A stretch of 64,000 nt of DNA. It comes from Burkholderia sp. H160. GTDB lineage: Bacteria; Pseudomonadota; Gammaproteobacteria; Burkholderiales; Burkholderiaceae. Where the stretch lies: the NCBI GenBank assembly GCA_000173575.1, contig ABYL01000008.1, forward strand, positions 1-64,000, given 5' to 3'. A program made the translations under genes and the position numbers. The stretch's first letter is position 1. Every line of letters starts with the position of its first letter. The notes below the pieces were generated by a model. That model saw nothing but the letters and a program-made list of their open reading frames with translations, was not told the DNA's origin and did no database searches. Below, piece after piece: positions 51,869-60,549 of the stretch.

Positions 51869-53119
51869 GTGCTCGACCATATCTACGATCACCTCGACGA
51901 ACCGCTCGATATCGGACGGCTTGCGGAGATTGCGTGCCTGTCGCCGTATCACTGGCACCGGATTTATCAGGCGATGTATGGCGAGACGGTCGCGACGACT
52001 GTGCGGCGTTTACGGTTGCATCGCGCGGCGGGTTTTCTTGCGAACAGTTCGATGCCGATTGCTCAGATCGCCGAGCGTTCGGGGTATAGCAGTTTGCAGT
52101 CGTTTTCGCGAACGTTTCGTGCGGTGTTTGGTGTGCCGCCGGCGCAGTATCGCAGTCAAGGCACGCATAGCCGGTTCCGGCCAGCCCTTTCAGGAGACGA
52201 TCAGATGACGATGATTCGGGAGGTCGTGATTCGTTATGTGGAGCCGATGGAGATTCTGTCGGTCGATCATGTCGGGTCTTATATGCAGATCGGTAAGGCT
52301 TTTGATGCGTTGTTTGGGTGGCTTGCGAAACATAATCTGCTTGCGGGGCAGATGCGGATGATCGGGGTTTACTTCGATGATCCGGGGGTGGTTGAGGAGC
52401 AGGCGTTGCGGTCGAAGGCGGGGGTGTTGTTGCCGGGGCCGGTGATGACTGAAGTTGCTGCGGGTGTTGGGATGGGTGGGGCGGTTTCTGTCACGCGTAT
52501 ACGTGGTGGCGAGTATGCGGTGTTGCGGCATGTTGGGCCGTATAGCGATATGCGGGCGGCTTATGACTGGCTATACGGGACTTGGCTCGTGCAGTCTGGG
52601 AGAGAGGCAGCGGATGCGCCGGTGTTTGAGGAGTATTTGAATAGTCCCAAGGAGACGGCGCCTGCGGAGCTGGTTACGGAGATTTGTTTGGCGTATTGCG
52701 CGGAGCAGTTCGAAAACGATGGCTCGCCGGTCTCAACCATCGTCAAGGGTGTCAAGCGAGCCATGGCCGGCGAGTATAGCCGCGAACTTTCGGCGAAAGT
52801 CTTCGCTGGCCAGTGCCGTCTAATCGAGCTTGGGTTCCGGCAGGGAGGACCGGCGGGCTATGGATTACGCCGCATGCTTGTCGATCAGCACGGGTTGATT
52901 AAATCAGAGCTGGTTCGAGGAGAGCATAAAAGCCTTCAGACTGACCGTGTAATTCTGATGCCAGGACCTGAAAGCGAAATCAGAATCGTCAATCTGATCT
53001 ATAGCTGGTTTATCAACGAGTCGCTTAACGAGCACGAGATCGCCGCCCGTCTGAACGGCATGCGCATTCGCACGCATCTGGATCGCGAATGGACACGGGC
53101 AACGCTTGTCGCAGGTTAA
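51869..53119 (+). CDS. AraC/GyrI-type regulator fused to a serine-recombinase relic
   Basis: An open frame of 416 codons from a GTG. Codons 1-274 encode an AraC-type regulator: an N-terminal AraC domain (LDHIYDHLDEPLDIGRLAEI, then a second HTH ending PPAQYRS) and a GyrI-like ligand-binding domain to VTEICL. Codons 275-412 are a fragment of a serine recombinase, joined in frame. The probable original start is the ATG at 51821, but the frame from it meets TGA at 51845-51847, just before YETRLARV; family members have a sense codon there, so this looks like a nonsense mutation. The product may still be made from the GTG, lacking about 16 residues and carrying a foreign tail. Possibly a pseudogene. 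Confidence 0.7.
   Translation: MLDHIYDHLDEPLDIGRLAEIACLSPYHWHRIYQAMYGETVATTVRRLRLHRAAGFLANSSMPIAQIAERSGYSSLQSFSRTFRAVFGVPPAQYRSQGTHSRFRPALSGDDQMTMIREVVIRYVEPMEILSVDHVGSYMQIGKAFDALFGWLAKHNLLAGQMRMIGVYFDDPGVVEEQALRSKAGVLLPGPVMTEVAAGVGMGGAVSVTRIRGGEYAVLRHVGPYSDMRAAYDWLYGTWLVQSGREAADAPVFEEYLNSPKETAPAELVTEICLAYCAEQFENDGSPVSTIVKGVKRAMAGEYSRELSAKVFAGQCRLIELGFRQGGPAGYGLRRMLVDQHGLIKSELVRGEHKSLQTDRVILMPGPESEIRIVNLIYSWFINESLNEHEIAARLNGMRIRTHLDREWTRATLVAG
52691..53104 (+). pseudogene. Serine-recombinase fragment (relic)
   Basis: 138 codons align without gaps to residues 121-258 of the intact recombinase at 54554, with 16 amino-acid differences by my count and many silent changes. It lacks the catalytic serine domain and the C-terminal half, so it cannot be active. 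The number of silent changes says it came from a related element, not from a recent copy of its neighbour. The homology starts exactly at the end of the regulator's GyrI domain. Confidence 0.85.
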
Positions 53120-53864
53120 GAATCGTCATGATCGGATCGCTCGGCATTTTAAATCGGACCGAACCAAAATCCTGGTGTGACTTGCAAACGCACGGGACAT
53201 CTGGCTGATCCTCACTAATTGACTATTTAAGCCGTTTGGAGTGTTTGGTCCGTGATAGCACAGTTGTCAGGTGTGCAACTGAGGCGTATCTACGTGCAAA
53301 AAAAGCCGAGCAACTTAGATGTTACTCGGCTTCCGTTTGCTAAACGACTATTCGATTGTCGTAGCACATTGATGATTCCGTCCGTGCGGAAATGACCCCA
53401 ATTTATCATTGGCACGGCAAGTCGCTCGATTTCTGCCGGGTAAGCCCGTCAAGGTCTCAAATGACGGCTCGACAGATTGCCAGCAGACCGACTCATTAGG
53501 CCAAACGCACTAACTTGGTCGTACAGTCGCAGAACTGCGGCGCCAGTCGCGCTTACTCTGGCGCCCTACGACTACATTACTGTAGACAGATACAAAAGGT
53601 GAGAAAGAGTGCCTTGCTGGGTAAGGACTTGAGGGAGGTGCGCACGCATAAAGCGAGAAAGCGGAACTCATAAAATGAGAAATTGTGCCTGCCGCCGTCT
53701 CGAACCGGGTGCCAAGTAAATGGCCAATTGAACCTCTCCCGTCAGCGGACCGCGCTCGAGCCCGCACGAGGTTTTGAAAAAACTGCGCTTAAAGTAAGGA
53801 AATTCTAGCGATTTTCGCGGGTGATGGGAATCCGCTGGATGTGCACCGACGAACCTTCTCTATC
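53120..53864. other. Gene-poor DNA between recombinase relic and intact cassette
   Basis: About 745 bases with frequent stops in all frames and lower GC than its surroundings. Apart from the hairpin at 53298-53332 I recognise nothing. It probably is decayed mobile DNA. Confidence 0.5.
53298..53332 (-). terminator. Orphan minus-strand terminator
   Basis: GCCGAG...CTCGGC with inner AAC/GTT pairs (53305-53330) and seven T on the minus strand. No minus-strand gene is visible upstream of it, so it may be a leftover from a lost gene. Confidence 0.6.
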
Positions 53865-53903
53865 CCCTCTCAGGCCCGCGATTTCGCTGCCGGGTCGAGA
53901 GGG
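53865..53903 (+). promoter_or_regulatory. Inverted repeat upstream of the zinc-finger gene
   Basis: CCCTCTC (53865-53871) pairs with GAGAGGG (53897-53903), with an inner CCCG/CGGG. It lies 38 bases before the ATG of the zinc-finger gene and may be an operator or a leader hairpin for the cassette. Confidence 0.4.
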
Positions 53904-53941
53904 CCGCGTGCGCCCGTCGCAACCCGACCTGGAGGGCACTC

Positions 53942-54385
53942 ATGAAATCTCCCCGCCTCTGTCTCGCCTGTGGCAACGCGTTCGTGCCGCTGCCGCATGT
54001 TCCCCGCCAGCGTTACTGCTCGTCGGACGCCTGCCAGCGCGCTCGCCGGCGCGACTGGCAGAACCGCCGGCTCCGTAGCGACAGCGACTATCGCGACAAC
54101 CAGGCCAGGGCGCAGGCGAGATGGCGAGCGGGCCACTCGGGCTACTGGCGCGAGTATCGAGCTGCACATCCAGCGTACCGGGAGCGCAACAGCAGCATGC
54201 AGCGGACGCGCAACGCTCGACGCAGTTTCAAGCCGATTGCAAAGATGGATGTCATCGGGCTCCCACGGCCGCTGGGCTCAGGCTTTTACGTGCTGTGCCA
54301 CGCGGATGATGCCGGCGCTGCAAAAATGGACGCGTGGACCGTCCACATCGCCGTCCTGTCTGTGCCGGCGGCGCCGCCCATATGA
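53942..54385 (+). CDS. Small zinc-finger protein of a recombinase cassette
   Basis: A 147-residue basic protein. The N-terminus holds a probable zinc finger with cysteines in CLACGNAF and, after about 15 residues, YCSSDACQRARRRDWQ, followed by a long Arg/Gln-rich helix with repeated WR and AHPAY segments (residues about 35-80), suited to binding DNA. I recognise this C-x2-C/YCS-x3-C plan from short proteins that lie before recombinase genes in proteobacterial elements, but I know no assigned function. GGAGG lies about 6 nt before the ATG. It is 168 nt upstream of the recombinase on the same strand. Confidence 0.7.
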   Translation: MKSPRLCLACGNAFVPLPHVPRQRYCSSDACQRARRRDWQNRRLRSDSDYRDNQARAQARWRAGHSGYWREYRAAHPAYRERNSSMQRTRNARRSFKPIAKMDVIGLPRPLGSGFYVLCHADDAGAAKMDAWTVHIAVLSVPAAPPI

Positions 54386-54454
54386 TTGCAAAGAGATGAC
54401 GTGATGCACATAGGCTTCGGGCCTGCTACCTTTGCCTTGTCACCGTTCGCTTTG

Positions 54455-54488
54455 GAACGCCACCGCCGCATGTGAAGCCGCGGCGTTC
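54455..54488 (+). promoter_or_regulatory. Leader hairpin before the recombinase gene
   Basis: GAACGCC (54455-54461) pairs with GGCGTTC (54482-54488), 65 bases before the recombinase ATG. No T-run follows. It could tune expression of the recombinase operon relative to the zinc-finger gene. Confidence 0.35.
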
Positions 54489-54553
54489 GCGTTTGGGGCT
54501 CCCCTTGCGCCCGGTGCCTGCCGCGTGTCTGGGTCTGAGTTGCGGAGCGGAGA

Positions 54554-56119
54554 ATGTCATTCAACAACGCGGGTGCAGCAGTCGTAGCCAGCTCCCTGGC
54601 CGGACGGGCAGCTGAGTACGTCCGCATGTCTACAGAACACCAGCAGTATTCGACCGAGAATCAACGCGACCGGATTCGAGACTATGCAGCCCGCCGCGGA
54701 TTCGAAATTGTCCGCACATATGCCGATGAGGGTAAGAGCGGTCTTCGAATCGACGGCCGCCAGGCCCTTCAGAATCTCATCTCCGATGTAGCCAGCGGCA
54801 AAGCCGATTTTTCCGTCATCCTCGTCTATGACGTGAGTCGCTGGGGGCGATTCCAGGATGCCGACGAGAGCGCGTATTACGAGTACATTTGCCGCCGTGC
54901 CGGCATCCAGGTGGCGTACTGCGCCGAGCAGTTCGAGAACGACGGCTCGCCTGTCTCGACTATCGTGAAAGGGGTAAAGCGGGCAATGGCTGGCGAGTAC
55001 AGCCGTGAATTGTCCGCGAAGGTGTTCGCCGGCCAGTGCCGTTTGATTGAGATGGGCTTCCGGCAAGGCGGCCCAGCCGGCTATGGGTTGCGTCGCGTAT
55101 TGGTCGATGAGCACGGTCTCATGAAGGCGGAGCTGTGCCGCGGCGAACATAAAAGCCTGCAGACGGACCGGGTAATCCTCATGCCGGGTCCGGAAAGCGA
55201 GGTGCGAACCGTCAACCTGATTTACAACTGGTTTATCGACGGGTCGCTCGACGAATACGAAATAGCAGCTCGTCTGAACGGCATGCACGTGCGGACGGAC
55301 CTTGACCGGGAGTGGACACGAGCCACGGTAAGGGAAGTATTGACCAACGAGAAATACATCGGCAACAACGTGTACAACCGGGTGTCGTTCAAGCTGAAAA
55401 AGATGCGGGTGACGAACACACCGGACATGTGGATTCGAAAAGACGGGGCATTTCAGGCAATTGTGCCAAGCGAGACGTTCTACACGGCTCAGGGCATCAT
55501 GAGAGCGAGAGCGCGTCACTATTCCGATGAGGAATTAATCGAGCGACTGCGCAACCTTTACCGTAGTCGCGGATTTCTATCCGGCGTAGTGATTGACGAA
55601 ACAGACGGGATGCCTTCTACGTCGGTCTATGTTTATCGATTCGGCAGTTTAATTCGAGCCTATCAGACTGTCGGTTTTACCCCTGGTCGCGATTATCGTT
55701 ACCTGGAGACTAACCGCTTCCTGCGACAACTGCATCCGGAAATCATTGGGCAAACGGAGAGGAAAATCGCGGATTTGGGCGGCACGGTGATTCGCGACAC
55801 GGCAACCGACCTGCTGACGGTGAACGACGAGTTCACGGCGTGCATCGTGCTCGCGCGGTGCCAGGCGCATGACAACGGCCGAAATCACTGGAAGGTGCGC
55901 TTCGATACCAGCCTCCTGCCGGATATCACAGTCGCGGTGCGGCTCGACCAGACGAATACTTCCACGCTGGATTACTACCTGTTGCCACGTCTCGATTTTG
56001 GACAACCGCGCATCCATCTCGCCGACCGGAATCCAATCGAGTTTGAAAGCTATCGCTTTGATACGCTGGACTACCTTTATGGCATGGCCGAACGCGCCCG
56101 CCTCAGGAGAGCAGCGTGA
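54554..56119 (+). CDS. Serine recombinase (resolvase plus recombinase domain)
   Basis: A 521-residue site-specific recombinase. The N-terminal resolvase domain has the nucleophile Ser26 in EYVRMSTEHQQYSTENQ, then GKSGLRIDGRQALQNLI and VYDVSRWGRF with the catalytic arginines. The recombinase domain follows from about residue 170 (GFRQGGPAGYGLRR; EYEIAARLNG; REVLTNEKYIGNNVYNR). The last 200 residues are divergent and lack an obvious zinc ribbon. A GGAG site lies just before the ATG. Its stop overlaps the GTG of the next gene (GTGA), and that gene overlaps the third, so the three are translated together. It presumably moves the cassette or acts on its ends (inference). Confidence 0.9.
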   Translation: MSFNNAGAAVVASSLAGRAAEYVRMSTEHQQYSTENQRDRIRDYAARRGFEIVRTYADEGKSGLRIDGRQALQNLISDVASGKADFSVILVYDVSRWGRFQDADESAYYEYICRRAGIQVAYCAEQFENDGSPVSTIVKGVKRAMAGEYSRELSAKVFAGQCRLIEMGFRQGGPAGYGLRRVLVDEHGLMKAELCRGEHKSLQTDRVILMPGPESEVRTVNLIYNWFIDGSLDEYEIAARLNGMHVRTDLDREWTRATVREVLTNEKYIGNNVYNRVSFKLKKMRVTNTPDMWIRKDGAFQAIVPSETFYTAQGIMRARARHYSDEELIERLRNLYRSRGFLSGVVIDETDGMPSTSVYVYRFGSLIRAYQTVGFTPGRDYRYLETNRFLRQLHPEIIGQTERKIADLGGTVIRDTATDLLTVNDEFTACIVLARCQAHDNGRNHWKVRFDTSLLPDITVAVRLDQTNTSTLDYYLLPRLDFGQPRIHLADRNPIEFESYRFDTLDYLYGMAERARLRRAA

Positions 56120-57018
56120 ACCCGCGGCAGCAGCCCGGAGAAATCCGGATGGTCCCCGTCTCCCAGATTGAAGTTATCAATCCGCGAGAACGCAACGGTC
56201 GGGTTTTCAATGAAATCGTCGACAACATCAAGGCCATCGGCCTGAAGAAGCCTATCCTGGTCACGCCGAGAGCAACGGCCGGTGGCATAGAAAAATACCT
56301 GCTCGTGTGCGGCGAGGGGCGATTGAAGGCATTCCGCACCCTTGGGGAAACGACAATTCCCGCGCTCGTCGTGAACGTGAGCGACGAGGATGCGTTCGTC
56401 ATGAGTCTGACGGAAAACATCGCGCGCAGACAGTGTCGTCCCCTCGAACGCCTTGCAGGCATTCGGCAATTGCAGGAGCAGGGGTATGCGCCGAAGGTTA
56501 TTGCCGAAAAAACAGGTCTTACTCCGACTTACGTCCACGGCATCCTCACGCTGCTGCGCCAGGGAGAAGAGAGACTTGTCGTTGCGGTGGAGAAAGGACA
56601 GGTTCCGCTGAATGCGGCCCTCATGATTGTCGGCGCTGGTGACGACGACGCTGAAATTCAGGCAGCACTACAGGAGGCCTATGAGTCTGGCAAATTGCGG
56701 GGCAAGCAACTGATGAGCGCTCGCCGTGTCATCGAGCGCAGAAAAGCACTGGGCCGAAGCACTGCGCACAATATGACCAGCAAGTCTGCCGCCGTCACGA
56801 CCTCGAGTCTCGTGCGCACATATGAGCACGAGGTAGAACGTCAGAAGTCGATGGTGAAAAAGGCTGAATTCACCCAACAGCGGTTGCTGTTTGTGGTCGG
56901 CGCATTGAGGCAACTGTTTGCCGATGATAACTTCATCAACCTGTTGCGCGCGGAGGGACTGGCCAGCCTGCCGAAGTATCTTGCCGAACGCGTCTGGTCA
57001 AGCGGGAGTGTCACATGA
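56116..57018 (+). CDS. ParB/Srx-domain protein 1
   Basis: A 300-residue ParB-like protein. The N-terminal ParB/Srx domain (about 10-110) has INPRERN, the CTP-binding GEGRLKAF (residues 66-73, in the position of the GERR box), and ENIARRQ (100-106). A helix-turn-helix follows near 120-145 (APKVIAEKTGLTPTYVHGIL). The C-terminal 100 residues are coiled-coil-like and not the usual chromosomal ParB tail. The start is a GTG overlapping the recombinase stop. No parA is nearby, so it is not a standard partition system. Confidence 0.85.
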   Translation: MNPRQQPGEIRMVPVSQIEVINPRERNGRVFNEIVDNIKAIGLKKPILVTPRATAGGIEKYLLVCGEGRLKAFRTLGETTIPALVVNVSDEDAFVMSLTENIARRQCRPLERLAGIRQLQEQGYAPKVIAEKTGLTPTYVHGILTLLRQGEERLVVAVEKGQVPLNAALMIVGAGDDDAEIQAALQEAYESGKLRGKQLMSARRVIERRKALGRSTAHNMTSKSAAVTTSSLVRTYEHEVERQKSMVKKAEFTQQRLLFVVGALRQLFADDNFINLLRAEGLASLPKYLAERVWSSGSVT

Positions 57019-57917
57019 CGGGCGTAACCCTTGGATTCATCCCCGAGCCATTGTCGGTACCAGTCTCCAGCATCCTGCCATCACGCAGAATACCGACGCC
57101 CGTGGTCGAATCACGTAAATTCAAGCAGATAAGAACCTCCATTGAGGAGATAGGCCTCATCGAACCGCTCTCCGTGACGCCTGCGGACCGGTCTTCCGGG
57201 CAACATGTTTTGCTGGATGGTCATCTACGCTTACGTGCCATCCAGGACCTGGGGCATGAGCGGGCTGCCTGCCTTGTCGCTACCGATGACGAGAGCTACA
57301 CGTATAACAACCGTGTCAATCGCCTCTCCACCATCCAGGAGCACTACATGATACGGCGTGTGATTGACAGGGGCGTCTCGCCTGAACGACTGGCGAAAGC
57401 ACTTTCCGTGGACGTATCACAGATTATAAAAAAAATGTCGCTGCTGGACGGCGTTTGCCCGGAAGCGGCTGAACTTCTCGCGGACCGACAATTCTCGCCG
57501 GAGCTTGTTCGCGCGATTCGCAAAATGAAGCCCACGCGGCAGGTCGAATGCGTTGAGCTGATGGTCGCCGCGAACAATGTGTCAGTCTCCTACGCCGAAG
57601 CATTGTTGGTGGCCACGCCTGCTGCGCGTCTGGTCGAGGGCAGGAAGCCACGCAAGCTGGCCAGTGTTAGCCCGGAGCAGATGGCAAAAATGGAGCGGGA
57701 AATGAGCAATCTGCAGGGGCAGTACAAGCTCGTGGAACAGACTTACGGCCAGGACGTGTTGAATCTGGTGCTTGCGAAAGGCTATCTCGCGAAGCTTCTC
57801 GAAAACGAATCTGCACGGCAATACGTTGCCCAACGCCACCCAGACTTGATAGTGGAGTTCGAGTCCATCATCGCAACCATTTCTCTCGACCAGCAGCAAT
57901 TCAGCGCCACCCTATAG
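57015..57917 (+). CDS. ParB/RepB-like protein 2
   Basis: A 300-residue protein with a second, different ParB/Srx domain: VPVSSILPSRR, IEEIGLIEPLSV, the nucleotide box DGHLRLRAI (68-76) and YNNRVNRLS (near 96-104). A helix-turn-helix around residues 125-150 (SPERLAKALSVDVSQIIKKM) and a C-terminal helical part follow, resembling the RepB C-terminal family. Its ATG overlaps the stop of the previous gene (ATGA). With the recombinase and the first ParB protein it forms one translational unit; the two ParB proteins may form a pair. Confidence 0.85.
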   Translation: MTGVTLGFIPEPLSVPVSSILPSRRIPTPVVESRKFKQIRTSIEEIGLIEPLSVTPADRSSGQHVLLDGHLRLRAIQDLGHERAACLVATDDESYTYNNRVNRLSTIQEHYMIRRVIDRGVSPERLAKALSVDVSQIIKKMSLLDGVCPEAAELLADRQFSPELVRAIRKMKPTRQVECVELMVAANNVSVSYAEALLVATPAARLVEGRKPRKLASVSPEQMAKMEREMSNLQGQYKLVEQTYGQDVLNLVLAKGYLAKLLENESARQYVAQRHPDLIVEFESIIATISLDQQQFSATL

Positions 57918-58082
57918 TCGAACATGGACACAGTGCTCCCAATCCGACGCGCAGAGATGAACTACACGCTTTGTCGTCCGTGCCCGCAATGTCAATCCTG
58001 CGTATTCCGGTGATTTCTGATAAGGCGCCCAGCGCTTGAACAGCGCGGGCTTGACCTCAACCTTGTGGCCAGCACCTACCTG

Positions 58083-58907
58083 TCACTTTGGGTTCTTCAT
58101 CGAGTCCACCGATACCAAGCCACGCTTTTCAAGTGGAAGCACCTTGACGATTCCCGAGTCCCATAAGGCCACGGTGTCCTTCGACTGCTGGATGATAAAC
58201 CCTGTCGCTATCGTCTCCTTCCCGTCCACCAGGTTGAAGCAGCGCTTCCCATGCGAGTGGGTAGCACATCCCTTTTGGTAGTCTGCCAGGTCGTCGGTTG
58301 TAATCGCGACGGCTGCGGCCGCGCCGAGTTCGACGGGAAGCACCATTACGGTTGCGAACGCTGCAGGAACTGCGAACATCAGGTAGACGCCGCCGAGGGG
58401 GAGAGCCAGCAAGTACATCGCGAGCAGCTTCTTCCGCGCGCTCATCGCCGGTCGTCCCCGATGACGCTTACCGAGTGCCGTTGCCCCCTCAACCAGGGCG
58501 AAAGAGACAGCCCCAACTACCGCCAGCGTACCTGCAGCCGAAAGAAGTGCCTTGGACTTCATCATAACTCGCAGAACAATGTCCAGGTCTTTCATTGCCG
58601 CAAGCACCGCAAATACCAGGTAGTCGCTGCGTCCTTGTGGAAACGCGCCCGGATTGATTCCGAATCGCCCAAGATAGGTTTGCTGAAACGTTACACCCAC
58701 CAGATACGCGAAATATAGTGTCGCGGCGCCGACCAGCGGCGCCAGGACCTTCCAGGATGCAAGCCGGTCCTGTTTCTCGTGGCCTCCCTCCAATTCCCCG
58801 CCTCTACGGCTCGCAGTGTCGTCGGCCTCCAGAGGGTCTGATGGTGCCGCAGTCCGTAAAGCCTGAACTTGACGATTGCTGGTGCTATCGACACGATTCT
58901 TTGTCAT
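58083..58907 (-). CDS. Membrane protein of unknown function in the accessory region
   Basis: A 274-residue protein with a charged, low-complexity N-terminus (about 50 residues), then hydrophobic segments near 53-75, 115-140 and 165-200, and a soluble C-terminus (about 205-274) with a Cys pair in GCATHSHGKRCFNL. I recognise no family. It is opposite in orientation to the recombinase operon and separated from it by 165 bases. Its position beside restriction-like genes makes an effector of a defence system thinkable, but this is a guess. Confidence 0.6.
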   Translation of the reverse strand: MTKNRVDSTSNRQVQALRTAAPSDPLEADDTASRRGGELEGGHEKQDRLASWKVLAPLVGAATLYFAYLVGVTFQQTYLGRFGINPGAFPQGRSDYLVFAVLAAMKDLDIVLRVMMKSKALLSAAGTLAVVGAVSFALVEGATALGKRHRGRPAMSARKKLLAMYLLALPLGGVYLMFAVPAAFATVMVLPVELGAAAAVAITTDDLADYQKGCATHSHGKRCFNLVDGKETIATGFIIQQSKDTVALWDSGIVKVLPLEKRGLVSVDSMKNPK

Positions 58908-59414
58908 AGTAATTCGGTCCTTGTCGTTGTTAGTAATTTAATCAAATTCAGTTACGCCTGATGCCGCAGCAAGGGGCGCCGCTAGCAGCTAGCACGTCGG
59001 CAAGCCAACCGGTCGCTGCGACCGCAGAGTGAGGCGGACCCGGCGTTGTATGCGTTGGCGGCAGAGTGTCCGAAACGCTCATCCGGCCTATGACCGCAAC
59101 CGCTCGATTTTCACAATCATTTTCCGGTCAAGTCCGCGTTGCTGTAGATTTCACCGCTCATGCAGTTGTGTCCGACAGTTCTTCGGAAGCTCATGCGTGC
59201 CGCGCCCAGGAAGGTTCAGGCCGAGAGCGGAACCACAGCGCCTTTCAAGACGGTGAAGCGTGTGCAGGAGACTCAGAAGTACCCGCCGAAGCACCTGTGC
59301 AGACTGGCCGCCATTCTGCCGGTGGGCACGAGCAAACGCCGTCGCCAGGCGCTAGCCAGCAGCTTCCGCACAAAGCGCGAGTAAAATCGGGCTGTTCAAT
59401 CCGAGGACATCGGC
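58908..59414. other. Intergenic region between membrane-protein gene and Mrr-like gene
   Basis: About 507 bases. A basic 74-codon frame at 59160-59384 ends 30 bases before the Mrr-like gene, but has no ribosome site or recognisable homology, so I do not call it. The part near 58910-58950 is AT-rich and could hold the promoter of the membrane-protein gene. Confidence 0.45.
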
Positions 59415-60326
59415 ATGGCAATTCCTCCGTTCCAGCATTTCTTCTTGCCGTTTTTGAGCTTCATCTCGGACGGGAAGGAACACGCTCTGCAGGAGTTGGC
59501 GGAGCATCTGGCAAAGACCTTCGACCTGTCACAGGACGACGTCAATGAGGTCCTGCCCAGCGGGCGCCAGACGCGTTTTAGGAATCGAGTGGCATGGACC
59601 CGCACATACCTGTCGAAGGCCCTTCTGGTGGAATCCGCTGGTCGAGGTCGTTTTCGGATTGCGCAGCGGGGCCGGGAATTATTGGCCACCAATCCGACCA
59701 AGCTTGACGCTCGGTCGTTGCAGAAGTATCCGGAATTTCTGGCATTTCACCAGGCAAGTACTGACGACAATGCAGGCAACAGCGCAGAAGAGCAGGTGGT
59801 CGCCGGCGAGACGCCAGAAGAGCGACTGGAATCCAGCTACCAGGCTCTCCGCAAAGAGCTGGCGCAGGCACTCTTGCAGCAGGTGTTAAATGCATCTCCA
59901 GCCTTCTTCGAGCAACTGGTAGTCGACCTCCTGGTTGCGATGGGTTATGGCGGTTCTCGGGGGGACGCAGGCAAGGCTGTCGGGCAAAGCGGCGACGAAG
60001 GCATTGATGGCATTATCAAGGAAGACCGACTAGGCCTGGATATTATCTATTTGCAAGCTAAGCGCTGGCAGAACCCGGTCGGGCGGCCGCAAGTTCAGGC
60101 GTTTGTGGGCAGCCTTGTCGGCAAAGGTGCTGGCAAGGGCGTCATGCTCACAACCTCACGCTTCAGCGACGACGCAAGACAGTTCGTGAAGCATCTCCAA
60201 CAAAAGGTTGTGCTCATCGACGGGGAAGAACTGGCAGCGTTGATGATTGACTTCAATGTGGGGGTCTCGGCCACAACGCAGTACGTGGTCAAGAAAATAG
60301 ACCTCGACTACTTTGGCGAGGAGTAA
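59415..60326 (+). CDS. Mrr-like type IV restriction endonuclease
   Basis: A 303-residue protein. The N-terminal winged-helix Mrr_N domain (about 1-95) has FLSFISDGKEHALQELAEHLA and ends in GRGRFRIAQRGRELL. The C-terminal Mrr catalytic domain shows Glu166 in FFEQLVVDLLVAMGYGG, Asp198 in GDEGIDGIIKEDRLG and Gln214-x-Lys216 in YLQAKRW, the PD-(D/E)xK set. Such enzymes cut modified foreign DNA. A GAGG site lies 9 nt before the ATG. No methyltransferase is nearby, which fits type IV restriction. Confidence 0.9.
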   Translation: MAIPPFQHFFLPFLSFISDGKEHALQELAEHLAKTFDLSQDDVNEVLPSGRQTRFRNRVAWTRTYLSKALLVESAGRGRFRIAQRGRELLATNPTKLDARSLQKYPEFLAFHQASTDDNAGNSAEEQVVAGETPEERLESSYQALRKELAQALLQQVLNASPAFFEQLVVDLLVAMGYGGSRGDAGKAVGQSGDEGIDGIIKEDRLGLDIIYLQAKRWQNPVGRPQVQAFVGSLVGKGAGKGVMLTTSRFSDDARQFVKHLQQKVVLIDGEELAALMIDFNVGVSATTQYVVKKIDLDYFGEE

Positions 60327-60549
60327 AGGAGCTCACCGCTTGCGGGCCGACCTTGCGTTGGCCGCATCGGTCCAGGAGCTGCCATCAAGTGTACCTGCGG
60401 TGAAGCTTGGAGACTGTAGAACGCGGTGTAACGATGAATGGGCGAGAAGTCGTTTGAGGACAAAGTGAGCTAGAGGTCGAGGCATCCGTTGGGACCAGCT
60501 CACCGCATCCGGCACCTAGCGTATCAGGTCAGCTACGCTGCAATGTCAA
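60327..60549. other. Intergenic, no gene recognised
   Basis: About 220 bases between two convergent genes; no clear terminator hairpin was found. Confidence 0.4.

Noticed and set aside
51869-53119. Chimeric frame as a designed AraC-recombinase fusion protein
   Set aside because: The recombinase part lacks its catalytic domain and aligns end-to-end with an internal fragment, so chance fusion by insertion is more likely than a selected fusion.
53510-53767. Minus-strand frame in the decayed region
   Set aside because: Ser/Arg-rich, no start signal, and in sequence that looks like relic DNA.
59160-59384. Basic 74-codon frame before the Mrr-like gene
   Set aside because: No ribosome site and no recognisable homology; it could be an antitoxin-like small gene, but nothing supports it.
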